Below, piece after piece: positions 1 to 11,800 of a stretch of 64,000 nt of DNA. A program made the translations under genes and the position numbers. Below the pieces are notes generated by a model, which ran no database searches, had not been told where the DNA came from, and saw only the letters and a program-made list of their open reading frames with translations. The DNA is taken from assembly GCA_027922465.2 (NCBI GenBank), contig BQMF02000041.1, positions 930,001 through 994,000 on the forward strand. The letters run 5' to 3'. Position 1 is the first letter of the stretch; each line of letters opens with the position of its first letter. This stretch comes from Turritopsis dohrnii. Its lineage: Eukaryota; Cnidaria; Hydrozoa; Anthoathecata; Oceaniidae.

Positions 1-47
1 CAAACTGGAGTTACAACGTGTCTGTGATTCCAAAAACCTCAACGTAC

Positions 48-3000
48 CAGTATGTATAAAGTAATGCCTCTTTAAATCGTCATTTCTCACAAATGATTTA
101 TCACATTGGTCGCATTTGAAAGGTTTTTCACCAGTGTGTCGAAACTCGTGTCTTGCTAGTTCGGAGGGTGTTTTGAAAGCTTTGTCACATCCAGAATGCG
201 TGCATGGGTAAGGTTTTTCATTTTGATGCACTCGCTGATGAATCCTACAAAGAACACAGAGCAACAAGTTAAAAGAATAAAATGTCCTTTGCATCATTAT
301 TTGACTTGATAAACAGAAAATGTACCTGAGTGATGCAGCATTCCCAAACGATTTTCCGCAACCTACAGCTTTACAAGGAAACATTTTTTCATTTGCATGT
401 GTGATCTGGTGGTTTCTCAGCGAGCTTGCACTGCTGAACGATTTATTACATATGGTACAATGGTAATCTTTTTGACCTGGTAGAGGGATAAATAAAAACA
501 CAAGCAGTTGTAAAATTGAAGCCACTGGAAGCCCACTGCTGTACAACATAACAGATTAAAAACATAGCTGAGATAAGAACTTAGTTGCTAGGTTGACCTG
601 ATCAGAAGACATTCCTGTAAAAATTAATTTCTTACCTGTGTGTACTTGAAGATGGGCCTTAAGTCCTCCAACGGTAGAAAACACTTTAGAACAGATGTAA
701 CACTTGTGCTCTTTCACACCTTCTGCATGCTCACGTATGTGTCCATAATATGACCAACTTCGAATATATGACTTGCCACAAATTTCACATATGTATTTGG
801 GCTTCGCAACATGCAAATCTGAATTTAAAAGTAAATTGCTGGTAGGTTAATAACTAAAACTAGCCGCCAAGGCGGCGTCGCTCGCCGCCCATGTGCACCT
901 GCTCTGTGTCACCCCGGAGACCCCAATAAACCTCATATTTCCTGAAAAACAGCTCGTACAACTTGTGTTCAGCCAGAGGCAGATTCGAAATCAAATATCA
1001 AATATCAGTTTAAACAATGGTTCCAAAAAAACCTAAATTTCATGATGTGTTACTTATTTGTTTTTTAAAACAATCGTTGATCAGTACAACAATACACTCA
1101 AAACTTAGGGAGAAAAAACTTCAACTTTTTATTAGCTTTTGTTTTAAAAAAGTTACGCGCTCTAACATGGGTGCTATCAAACAGGGGGAAAATGGTTTCT
1201 CTTCTTAAAAAGATCACACGGGAGGAGAGAAAAAAGGCACGTGTTAAATGAATAAATAGAATAAAAAATGCTCGATCAGAACGCTAAACAATTAAAAGAA
1301 GAAATTAAATTATTAAAAGAAAAGCAAAAAAAAAAACATTTTGTTTTATGATACTCTTTTTTTAGGTGACAGGACAATCCCCCCCTGGACAATTCCCCCC
1401 GGATGATTGCCCCCTAGTAAATTGCCCCCCGGAGCATTACCCCCTGGACAATTACCCCCCGGACAATCACCCCCCCATATAGGTTGGAAAATTCCCCCCC
1501 GGAATATTGCCCCCCAAACCAACAAAGTTTCATATATATTCTCATTGTCTACTAAAATGATACTTGAAGTGTTTATTCACGAGATAATTTTCCCTAAACG
1601 TCGCATTCGATTAGGGTCTCAATACAATGGTTTCACACTGACGTCGCACAAAATAAAATAAAATAATCACTCTCACAACTCAATCTACCATTTTGCGTGA
1701 CTTACAAACAAACAAACGCACAAACAAACAAACAAACAAACAGAGAATCGGCTATTAATATATAGATAATAAGACATCAAAACAGTGAAAGCACTTAAAA
1801 CAAATCAAAATGTAATGCTTTGTTTAAAATTAATCACTAACCAGTCGGTGCAGCATCTTTCTCCACAACAGGTGGTACAGTTGATGGTGATGAAGATGCG
1901 GAAGGTGTTAAACGTGTTTCATCTAAGGTTTGAAAAGATTGACTAACTGGTTCTTGATTCATGATATTTTCAGGAAGTCCAGAAGACTGTGCTATTTGAG
2001 AAATTTGTGAAGAGGCAAGCGCGGTTGTTGCTGATTGCAGTTGAAGAGGTCCTTCAGATGTCGGTATAGTGATTGCTGCCAGTGGTATACTTTGCCCCAT
2101 TAATTGTATCGTGTAAACTGGTTGCCCGTTAATCATATTCACGTTAATTGCAGCTACTGGTAAAGGATTGGCTCCATCATTCTGCTGTCCTTCATTTTGA
2201 GGTTGTCTGTTACTACTAGATAGCATTGGATCGTTCAGCTTCTCTCCTGTTTGTTCAGGTGGTTTATTAACTAACGAGGCATTATCACCTACAGTATACT
2301 GATTTAATGAAGTAGCGTTTGAAGTACTTTCTTCAGAATGTGACTGCAGTTTAGCATTTGAAAGTGATTTCGGAATATTAAAGTCTATTATTGGAGAAGA
2401 CATCTGCTCAGATAAAGTAACTCGGGGCAATTTCTGCACATTGGATTTTGTAGTGTTGTTATCTTCAGATTTATCTTCTTCATTACTATCTTCAAGTAAA
2501 CTAGCAAAGGTTTCTCCCTTCAATGGCAACAGCATCATGTCTGCACTTTGCTGCTCATCATTATCTGCTATTAAAGTCATTCCAGATTGTTCTACTAGAG
2601 AAATTTTGAGAACATTTTTAAATGGCTTTCAATCAATCAGATGTTTACCCAAAAATCAAAAATATCTATGTAAGAAAGTTACTAAAATGTAACAATAACA
2701 AGACATTATTGATTACAATAATGCAAGAGTTTATTGTTGTGGTTTTTGTAATTTACTTTATATGAAAAGACTGCTATATGGATTTTATCTGGGCAGTCAT
2801 CAATTATTTGAGTAACTCATGTTCATTTGTAAACAATAATGCCAAGTTTTAAGTCATTGGTAAAAAAGGTAAAAAAATATATATATAAAAAACTTTTTCA
2901 GTAAAAGCTTTTCGATCTTAGGTCATCATCGGTACTATATCTATTTATGTTCATTTACTTTCTAAGATTCCCAAAGAATTTTCCCAAATTTAGGAAAAAA

Positions 3001-4779
3001 TGGACGCTTAAAGACTTTTTGAAGGGATTCCTGTGTTCAAAATGATGTTTCAAGGGATAATAGAACTCACAAAATTGTTTACAGTCCTCTGAATTTAGGT
3101 CGGCAGCACTCAGCGAATACCGACCTTAAATCGACGCAGAATTCCAAGAGCCGACCTGAAACTGCTATATTTTGCCAACCTATCTTAAATTAAATTCAGA
3201 GGGCTGTGTTTTAGAAGTCTTTTTACAGTGTACAGAAATTATTTTTCCTTGGGCAGATATTTCCATTCAAAAATCATCAAATTATGCAATGCATAATAAC
3301 GATGTAATTAGCAAATCCCTTTACCTGTATCAATCAACTTACTCCATAGTAACTTACAAAGATGTAATATTAATCATTATGTTATTACAATGAGAAGTGT
3401 TAGCTACTATCTTATTACATCATAAATATGCATTGCATAAATCAAATGTAAGATTTAAAAAATGAAAATATCTAAAAAACTATAAGGAATTATGAAATAC
3501 TGAAAAGGGCTGGTCAAACAACTTTTTGAGCTCATATCATATTTGTGAATATCACTTTGGACGCAGGAATCCCTTTAAGAGGTTTAAGATGAAATAAAAA
3601 TAACACATTGAAAACTTTTTCAAGATTCATAATGATAAAATGTTCAAAGATTGTTGAGTGATGCACTTAAAAGAAACTAAATTTACTTTCAAATTTCTGA
3701 AAATGAATGCATTTGTATATATGACACTGATGATGGCGCAAGCCAAACAGTTTTTATCAAAATAAATTTAACCTTATTTAAATATAAAGGAAATGATTGA
3801 AATTCCTACCTTTTTTATGTGGTGGTTGGCTGCTTGATACAGTTGACTGTTGTAACAAAGCTTTCAATATTTGTTGGGAATTGTAATCTAAGTTAAGTGT
3901 TTGATTGCTAAATTGGTTCACATTGATTTTGTCGGGCACGGTAACAAGAAATGTCTGTGACAACGACGAAACTGGTGCAGAATTTTGATTGGATACAACC
4001 ACAGTGTTTACAGTGTTAGGCAACAGCAACGAAGAAGAAAAATTCTCCTCTTGAATAGGAGAAAAAAAGGTTGCAGCTGATGTTGATTCTGAGCATTGTG
4101 GATAACTTTCAGTATTGCATGTGCTTTGGTGGCGAACCGACTCAATGTACTCTACTCTCTGAGATGCAACAGGCCTTGGAGTGGTGACAGTAGTCTTTGT
4201 TATAGTGTTTTCAGATGGATAGTTCGTTCGAACAGAATTATTTTGAGAGTAGAAAAGAGATTCTTTGGTTGAAGAAGAACATGTTGAAAATGATACTCGA
4301 GGTCTCAATCTTAACGAGCACGTTACTGTCTGCGATATAGTTGGGGTTTTCAAGTTTTGCCAGGCAGCATGTTTACTTGGTGAAACATAAGAAAAAGCAG
4401 ATTTTTCAGATTTTTCGAAAGTACCCTGGCCTTTCTTAAATTCACACGCTCCTTGTGAGAAATGTGCCAAGTGTTGCGTTTGTGACGGTAATGAAGGGAG
4501 GCTTTGTTGAAAGAGTGAAGATATTGGTTGACTTGATTTCCCAGCAAGCTCAGATTGAATTCTCAAGGACTCAAGTTGTGGAGAATTTATAAGGCTTTGG
4601 TTAGTGTTCAGTAAACTATCAGCTGATGGTGGCGTGCTTATTCGTTTTAACTGAAAATGTTTCTGTGGTAAAGTCTTATTGCTGTTGGCCGTTCCTGTAA
4701 ATGCACCAAGTACATTTTGTAATATTGATGATTTCACTGGTATTGAAGAGCTGTGTCTTTCACCAGTTGCCTTTGTTAT
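48..4779 (-). CDS. C2H2 zinc-finger transcription factor, 3' part of gene, running off the left edge
   Basis: Five exons can be joined on the minus strand in phase: 4779-3810, 2591-1842, 818-636, 476-326 and 244-48. All introns are GT-AG. The first two exons encode a Ser/Thr/Gln-rich region of about 570 residues with no recognisable fold, typical of a transactivation region. The last three encode six consecutive C2H2 fingers. Fingers 1-3 and 6 are C-x2-C type (CEIC, CYIC, CTIC, CDQC) and fingers 4-5 are C-x4-C type (CKAVGC, CTHSGC). Several linkers are of TGEKP type. The donor after 48 (HTG followed by GTACG) shows that the gene continues left of the window. The 5' coding exon upstream of 4779 was not found; the exon at 4779 starts in phase 0. 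A nuclear sequence-specific DNA-binding role is inferred from the fingers. I cannot assign an orthologue. Confidence 0.85.
1371..1516. repeat. C-rich imperfect tandem repeat (CCCCCCGGACAATT-like)
   Basis: About ten degenerate units of roughly 14 bp built on CCCCCCGGACAATT lie inside an intron of the zinc-finger gene. Translated on the plus strand they give a Pro-Pro-Gly pattern, but this is a by-product of the repeat and not a collagen gene. Confidence 0.8.
1705..1743. repeat. AAAC microsatellite
   Basis: A run of AAAC/CAAA units, with one GCAC interruption, in the zinc-finger gene intron. The rest of the 819-1841 intron is AT-rich with no other feature seen. Confidence 0.85.
3082..3206. mobile_element. 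Short MITE with CAGYCCTCTGAATTTA ends
   Basis: The left end CAGTCCTCTGAATTTA is mirrored by TAAATTCAGAGGGCTG at the right end, 125 bp apart, within an intron of the zinc-finger gene. Inner sequence also has a GGTCGGC/GCCGACC pair. Single ends of the same type occur at about 19404 and 21132. A target duplication is not clear. Confidence 0.65.
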
Positions 4780-5425
4780 CTAAAATCAAATTAAGAAAAT
4801 TCATTATGACATTATCTAATATTATCACCTTTAGATACACATAGCAATTTTCCTTGGGAAATCTTCATTCAAGGAATTATTGAAAACAATGAAATTGATC
4901 ATTTATATGTCATTGGAATGTATCATTGGAAAATTATCATTTGAAAATGATAGTGTATTTCAGCCTTCAAATTTTACAGGTGAAAAAGTACAGTGGTTAT
5001 TTCTGACTGAACCTCAGGCATGTTCAAATAGCTGTGATGTTTTTAAATTCACTCCAGCTTGTTCTGGAACATTTTACAAATTGCTTCAGGGTATTACCAG
5101 TCTCATAAACTTACAATTTTTTCCTTTTCATTTTCTTTGAATGATGTTGGAACTAAAAATATATGACAAATCAATTAAAGATAATTAGAAATAAAACCTG
5201 CAACTGATTGATATGTAGCAGCTATTGTCCCTATCACCACAATGCATTGAAGATAATGTTCCTGGACTAGACAATACTAGACAATAAAACAATATCAATA
5301 CATGGTTTTATTTCAGAGTTTTTTTACAGTTTTAGCCATTCTAATCCAATAAAATCCGCAAAATTTTCTTGGCCCTAAGTAGTCAGCCCCCTAAACGAAA
5401 TTTTGCTCTGTGGTTCTGAGGTGTC

Positions 5426-5711
5426 CAGGGCCGTAATTTCTTGGGGGCGCTAGGGGGCTGAAGCCCCTATAATATTTTTTAGTTGAAAAAAAAATGTTTT
5501 TAAAACACTAAAAAGCTATAATTAGGAATGGTTTTAAGAAAAATTGTAGTGAAGTATTAGGGAAAACTTTTCATGAGGAGGCTCCGACCCCTAAAACCCC
5601 TGCTGGTAGGCTTAGAGTGCCCCCGAGCCCCTACTCAAAATATTTTCTTGCTCGCTTTGCTCACTCCATTTTTTTAGCCCCCGCAACACTTTTGAAGAAA
5701 TTACGACCCTG
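5426..5711. mobile_element. 286-bp MITE (CAGGGYCGTAATTTCTT ends)
   Basis: Termini CAGGGCCGTAATTTCTT and AAGAAATTACGACCCTG are inverted and flanked on both sides by GTGTC (5421-5425 and 5712-5716). The interior has G-rich and C-rich stretches near each end and no ORF. The CAGGG terminus resembles hAT-type elements, but the duplication looks shorter than the 8 bp usual for hAT. The surrounding 4780-5786 stretch holds no other recognised feature. Confidence 0.75.
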
Positions 5712-5786
5712 GTGTCCATGACACCCAGCAACAACATGAGTTACGAGTCTCCTGACCTGTTTGTATCAGTCCTAATGCTTATAACC

Positions 5787-5987
5787 TTAAACATCTAGTG
5801 TATTTTCATTGGCAAAGTTCTCTAATACCCTAATTAGGCCACTGTTCTTCCACATAGCTATAAGTTCATACATAAATGCACAAGTTTCTTTATTATCAGT
5901 GGGGCCATACAAAAACAATTGAATCTCCAAGGCCAAGTGTTCAGGAAGTGGTTTACAAGCGAATATAACAATGTCAATGAGATTCAT
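5787..5987 (-). CDS. Unrecognised terminal coding exon of a possible small gene
   Basis: A 66-codon open stretch begins exactly after a splice-acceptor-like TAATAG and ends at TAA. Its codon use looks like coding sequence (residues such as FACKPLPEHLALE and MWKNSGLIRVLENF). Upstream on the same strand, about 6410-6122 is open for some 95 codons (including MRVRGQLLPLHLALVCC) and could be the preceding exon, but I could not identify a clean donor that joins them in phase. No family is recognised. It lies between the zinc-finger gene and HDAC1 and could belong to either transcription unit or to neither. Confidence 0.3.
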   Translation of the reverse strand: MNLIDIVIFACKPLPEHLALEIQLFLYGPTDNKETCAFMYELIAMWKNSGLIRVLENFANENTLDV

Positions 5988-6410
5988 CTATTATTAGTAT
6001 CTCATGTTACTCTTATGAATGGGTAAAAAATATTACAAATGGGTAATCCCTACTACAATCTGTATCAAAATTATAGCTAGATAGTAAACAGAGGATGCAT
6101 CTTCAATTTTTTAGTCATTTTCTAATTCTGTATCTCTAAGATGCGAGGAAGCAAGAATGAGCAGAAAATTGACAAAGTTATTATTGATTTGGTTTTGTCA
6201 TAGTATTGTATTAAATCAAGTATGTAAACAGGCACAAAATTGGATACTGGTTGAAGCAATGGTTGACAGCAGACAAGAGCTAAGTGAAGCGGAAGTAACT
6301 GACCTCTGACCCTCATCACTGAGTTCCTGGAACCAGATAAGTCATCATAGACCTCACGTGTAAAGTTATTCGATTTTCCCGCGTGTATGTCACTAGCATT
6401 TTATTAGGTC

Positions 6411-7914
6411 AGCGGAATAAGCGTGTTTTGTGTTGTTCAACGCACAAAAAATTGCAAAGGAAAATCCAGCTATTGCGAATCCTTGCAGATTGTAGCATTG
6501 TATTATGATTTTAACCCAAATTTGCATACAACAGAAAAGGGGAAATGTCGGCAAAATCAATTGTATACCCAAATACTTTCATTTATGATTTCATTTCGGT
6601 AATCATCAACTTGTATATTCGAGTTGTATGTTGTGTATACAGTTGTTAGATTTAGAAAAGAAAAGAGTTCCAATAAAAATAATTCGTATCATCATGACAA
6701 GCTGACATAAACAAAGTGTTACACATCCCAACCTTGTATTCGTTTTTCCTGAATCTGTTTTTTATCTCTCATTTCTATGTTTTTATTCGCCCTCGATCTT
6801 CGCAACAGCGGCTTCAACTGACAATTTTTTTAACCGCTGATCTTCTCATTAATTTCAAATTTGCACGGGGGTACAATTTCAAAAAAGAAGCCCATTTCTT
6901 GAACTTATTTAAAACCATGAATTGCGTAAATACCCACAGAATAGTAAAATGTATTAAAATATTTAATTTAAGCCAGCATATTTGTAATTACTATTTTTTT
7001 TTAGTGTATAAATCAGTTTAAACGTCAAAAATGTTTGCCCCGGAAAATTTTGGATATAACGTGTCGACAATTTTTAATGAAATTTTGAAAAAATCTTTCT
7101 CAAAATGTAAACACACAAAAGAAAAAATTCAAAATACGCGGTTGTTTTTAGGAGCAACCTCGGTGCCAGTACAACTAAAATAGAATGAAAAATTGGCACT
7201 TTTTCCCACGCAACATGAATTGAATTTTCTTTCTTTCCAGATTTACAACCACGTTTCTCGAACAACGTTGAACTCCAAAAAGTCGGTGAACGCCACCTTG
7301 AACGGGTAGCAAGGCAAATATATGATGTAATGATTTTATGTTACAGTCGATTGGTTCAGTTTTTCATAATATAATTATGGTTAGCTAGTATATAATTAAC
7401 TATGGTTTTTTCGATCAGTATTTGTTAGCCCTTTATTTTATGTGACGATTCTTTGTGTTGGTGCATTTTCTATGACATATTCTCCATAGAGAAATGATTG
7501 CTATTTGACAATATGCTTGACGCAGTCTGGCGCGAATAGGATTTGGTGAAGGTAAGTTTTCGATATACGGATGGTGGCGCCGAATTTTCGCATGTCGAAT
7601 AGACAAGAGACCCTGGGATCGAGGTTGTAAATTTCCCAACACTTGATTACACGCTTTTCTTTTTATAATACGCTTTATAAGAATGTTCAAGATGAAATTG
7701 GCCAAAAAGTTAAGAATGTCTTAAGAATATTGCCATCTTTAGATTTTGGGAGCTCAAAGTTTATTTTATTTATTTATGTTGTAGGTGCTATTTTTTGTAA
7801 TTATCAATGTAAACATTCTCTCTCGTGGCTCTCCATTGCTGTTTTGTTGCAGTTTATTCTCCTATCAACTTCTTTGGGCAAACATTCATATAGCGATCCT
7901 AGGAAAATTTTTTA
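6411..7914. other. Gene-poor interval with repeat fragments
   Basis: No supported gene. It contains a fragment near 7600-7625 with the phrase GACCCTGGGATCGAGGTTG, which recurs in altered form near 40070 and appears to be a transposon end. A TAAGAATGTTCAAGATGAAATTGG-type segment near 7677 has a relative near 53825. The interval between 6330 and 6430 is the least AT-rich and could hold a promoter, but no specific signal is evident. Confidence 0.5.
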
Positions 7915-8230
7915 CCGATTTCAACTGCGAAAAGGATGTGTCAAATTCGCCTTTCCTGTGTGCGAACCCTGTGACGAAAATTTCAATTTGTGAATTGGCA
8001 ACAGAAAATGCAACGTTGAAAAAAACGTGGAATGTAATGCAATGGTTGCCCTGTGACGATAAAAAAAAAAAACTGACGTCACGGCACGTGCAACTATGTA
8101 ATGATCGTAAAAAACCGCATGGCCTAACGAAAAATATGACCACGATTATGAACATTTTGACCGTAAAATTCAACAAAATTTATCACTGCCTAAAATAAAA
8201 GTGTGACACGCACTCGCTATTATATATACC
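7915..8230 (+). repeat. Dispersed repeat, copy 1 (inverted relative to 13345-13650)
   Basis: This copy shares, in order, a CACTCGCTATTATA end, a CTAAAATAAAAGTG block, a run containing TATGACCACGATTA and GATGACGAAAATTT-type segments with the reverse complement of 13345-13650. It probably marks a transposon family. The short ORFs that cross it are chance ORFs. Confidence 0.7.
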
Positions 8231-8817
8231 CTATTCCCCCGCATATAAGCCCACCCCTTTATCCTTTTTCAATTAAGATTTCAGGGGTAAAAAGTAAAGA
8301 GAGATGCATTCAAACAACTTTTTCATTTTTACAGATATCTTTAATTACATGTTCCACCTTTGTTAGAAATTTGGGAGCAATGATAATGGATTCTAGACGC
8401 AGAACTTTCCTATAACATAGAACAGTACCAAGCCAATGTCGAAAGGGTTTCATACATTGCTGTTCTTTCACACTTGTGTTGCATGACAAGATCTTCAAAA
8501 ACAACACAATAAAGGCAGTATGCACCATCAGTGCTGGCTGCATGTCGAAGCGTATGTTTATGATGTCACATTAACAAAAACAGCATGATGGCATATCTTG
8601 TTAGATAATCTCACAACGCCGTTGAAACTTTGACCAGTTGAAGTTTTAGGTCTAGTTGTAGAGCGCGTAATACAAACAACAGTTAGTTTTTCCTGTGACA
8701 CAGATTTTCCTTTAAAATGTATGTACAATGTCTTCCCACCAATGTAAAATACAAAGTAATGACGTCAAACTAATGACGTCAATCGATTGCGTAATGTACA
8801 GTGTACCGAGTAACAGT

Positions 8818-11800
8818 TCAAGTCGATTTCTCTTCTTTGCTTGCCTCAGGTGACTTCGTACTCTCTTCATTATCAGGCTGTTTATCTGAAACTAAACACA
8901 TATTTATGAATGTCAATACGCATGCTCACAATAATCCGAAAATGGAATCACAGAAAGACAGGAAGAGTTGGTGGTTGTTTAGATTCATCAACTGAATCTT
9001 ACTGACTCGTACCTGTTGGTGGAGTTTCTTTTTGAGGTTCTGTCGCATTTTCGCTTTGGTTACTAGAACCAAAACATAAGAAGTATAAGCAGGGAAATTA
9101 TGACGGCGAATATTGCAATTTCTACGTTGTTTCTAAATGATGTACCTTTTCTCTGGTGCATCAACCTCCATGGCCTCTGCAGCTGGCTTCTCCTTCGTAT
9201 CGTCTTCCACGCTGGCTGGCTTGTTATCACTTGCAGCACTGAAAGTAACGGAGAAAAAATATTATCCATGTGAATGACGCACGAAAGAAGTAGTTTGACT
9301 GAAACGATTTCAAGAACTTTCTTACGGTTCAGCAGCATCTTTTTCAGTGGACTCGACGACAGGGCTAGCAGTTGTGATAGGTTCGCTCTCTACTTTGGCC
9401 GGTCTATATCGAAGAAAAAACTATCAATTAGATTGTCTATCGACATCAAGCAGATATCCATCCAAGTGAGTGAAAGGTGGAACTTGTTAGTACGCACATA
9501 ATTAAGTGATGGTTCAATTATACCGAAAAACACACACACACACACACACACAAAAAAAAAATACAAAAGATTATCACTTACTCTTCGCTCGTTTCCTTCT
9601 TCGGCTCATCTTCATTTTTGACGTTTGGTGATAACTTAGTAACTTCTGCTTCTTCTTCTTTTTTCGTAGCATCTGCTACCATATTCGTGACAGGGCTTCC
9701 AGGCTTGGCTTTCTTACGTGGACTTTTATGACTTTTTTCGTCGTGGTTTTTCTCATCACGCCGACCTTCACCTTCGTCTTCGGAATCCGAATACTCCCCG
9801 TCATTAGCGACACGTTTATCGGATGCACGTACTATTGAGACAAGTAATCGATTGCAGGAAATAAAGTATTATTCATCATAATTTATTAACTATCTGAATG
9901 GAATAATCTCCTTAGGAAATTTCTTCTACGGTAAAAAATTTCGCGGGACTGACTTCCCCCAGTTCAAGTAGATCAAAGCCATGAAGACTAATTTTGATTT
10001 TCCACAAGTTTGGACATGAAATTACATTATTTACTTGATATTCTCTGATCAGCCGCTTTCGGGTTTTCATCTTCATCATCACTCTCTTCTCGTATACCAT
10101 CTTCAGGAATTGCTTTAAAAAAAAGGACAAAATTGTACTGAAAAAACGCCACCTGTCATCCCTGGCAATAAAAAAGACATAACAAAGGTTAACATACGTG
10201 CTATTTGAACGCCAGGGGCGTGTGGTATCATCCTCAAATTTTCAAACAGTCGTGTTCTATGAAAAAAAAAAAAGGATTTTTATCTTTTCAACTGCTCATG
10301 CTATCACATAGTCGGTAAGGTCGCAGGAAACATCTTCATATTAACTGCAATTAGACACAGCATGATAGGTACTTACTTTATTTTATCTAAGTAGTCTTGT
10401 GTGTTCTGATTCTGCATGTTTGATGGCTGGATGTGTAATTTAAAGTCAGGACCGAAGTATTCAAAGTAATCATTGTAAGGTAATTCTATAATGAAAACAA
10501 ATTAAGATAAAATAAAAAATGTGTGCATAGATGGAATAAATTAGAGACATTATAATTGGTTAAGTTAAAAACTAGCACACCATACTGAGCATCTTTTAAT
10601 GAGATAAACAAATAAAATACTTGAAAAGAAATCATTGAAAATCATTGCACCCACCGTTAGGAATGTCACATTCCAATGCAACTGATGTCTCATATGTCCA
10701 GCATCGTGCGACATTGCGGATTGTATAGCCTCCACCACCAAGCATGAGTAAGGGCAGATTAAACTTCTTTATGAAATCTACACATTGTGCATGACCTAAA
10801 ATGTAGTGAAGTAAGGTAAAAAAACAGCTCAATTTTTCTGGTAAGGTCAGCATCTGGCAGGTTACTTTAGATAACATAATCTACCTTTCAAAGATAAATT
10901 AAAACATCCTAATCGATCCCCAGAAAGAGAATCAGCACCACATTGTAAAACAACTGCATTAGGTTGATACATCTCCATAACTTTTGATATGACCTTAATG
11001 ACATAATGAAATAGTGTAAGGAAAGAAAAATCAATAAACACCAACGACACTAAATGGAGAACTAGTTCTTTACTGGCTTGAAGATTCTTTCGTATGCATC
11101 ATCGTCAATACCATCTCTCAGGGGGAAATTAACTGCATAATACTTTCCTTTACCAGCTCCAATATCCTACCAAAAGAAAATGCAACTATGCAAATTAGCA
11201 AAAAGCAGCGTAGAATTTCATTATATTGACCACATCATTGATAAATTAAATTGGTTTACCCTTAAGTCACCAGTTCCTGGAAAATATTCACCATATTTGT
11301 GAAAAGAAACCGTCATGACTCGATCTGTTGTGTAAAAAGCTTCTTCCACTCCATCTCCATGGTGAATGTCAATATCAACATACAGGACCCGCTGATGGTA
11401 TTTCAACAGTTCCAATATCGCCAACACAATGTCATTCACATAGCAAAAGCCAGAGGCTTCAGACTTTTTGGCATGGTGAAGACCGCCAGCCCAATTAATT
11501 GCTACATCAGCTTGCTGCTTGTTCAGTTTGACTGCACCAGCTATGAGAATGATAATGGTAAAAATAATAATAAACATCCTAGAAATTGAATATAAAGCTC
11601 TTAGAAGTTTACTATGCAGTGGAATCTCACTAATTCAAATTTCATCATCCCTTCACCCATTACTTCTTTGTAAATGAACGGCTGTAATTTGAACTTTCAA
11701 ACATTGTTCAAACATTGTTTCCAAGGGTGTTTGAATCAGAGAGAGTAGTAATCATCAACAACAAAGTATTGTTTCTATTGATAAAATGGAATATTTACCA

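Noticed and set aside
1407..1661. Plus-strand ORF with Pro-Pro-Gly repeats, collagen-like
   Set aside because: Produced by the C-rich tandem repeat inside an intron of the minus-strand zinc-finger gene; no signal peptide or continued domain.
11299..11589. Plus-strand ORF of 96 codons
   Set aside because: Antisense shadow of the conserved HDAC1 catalytic exon.
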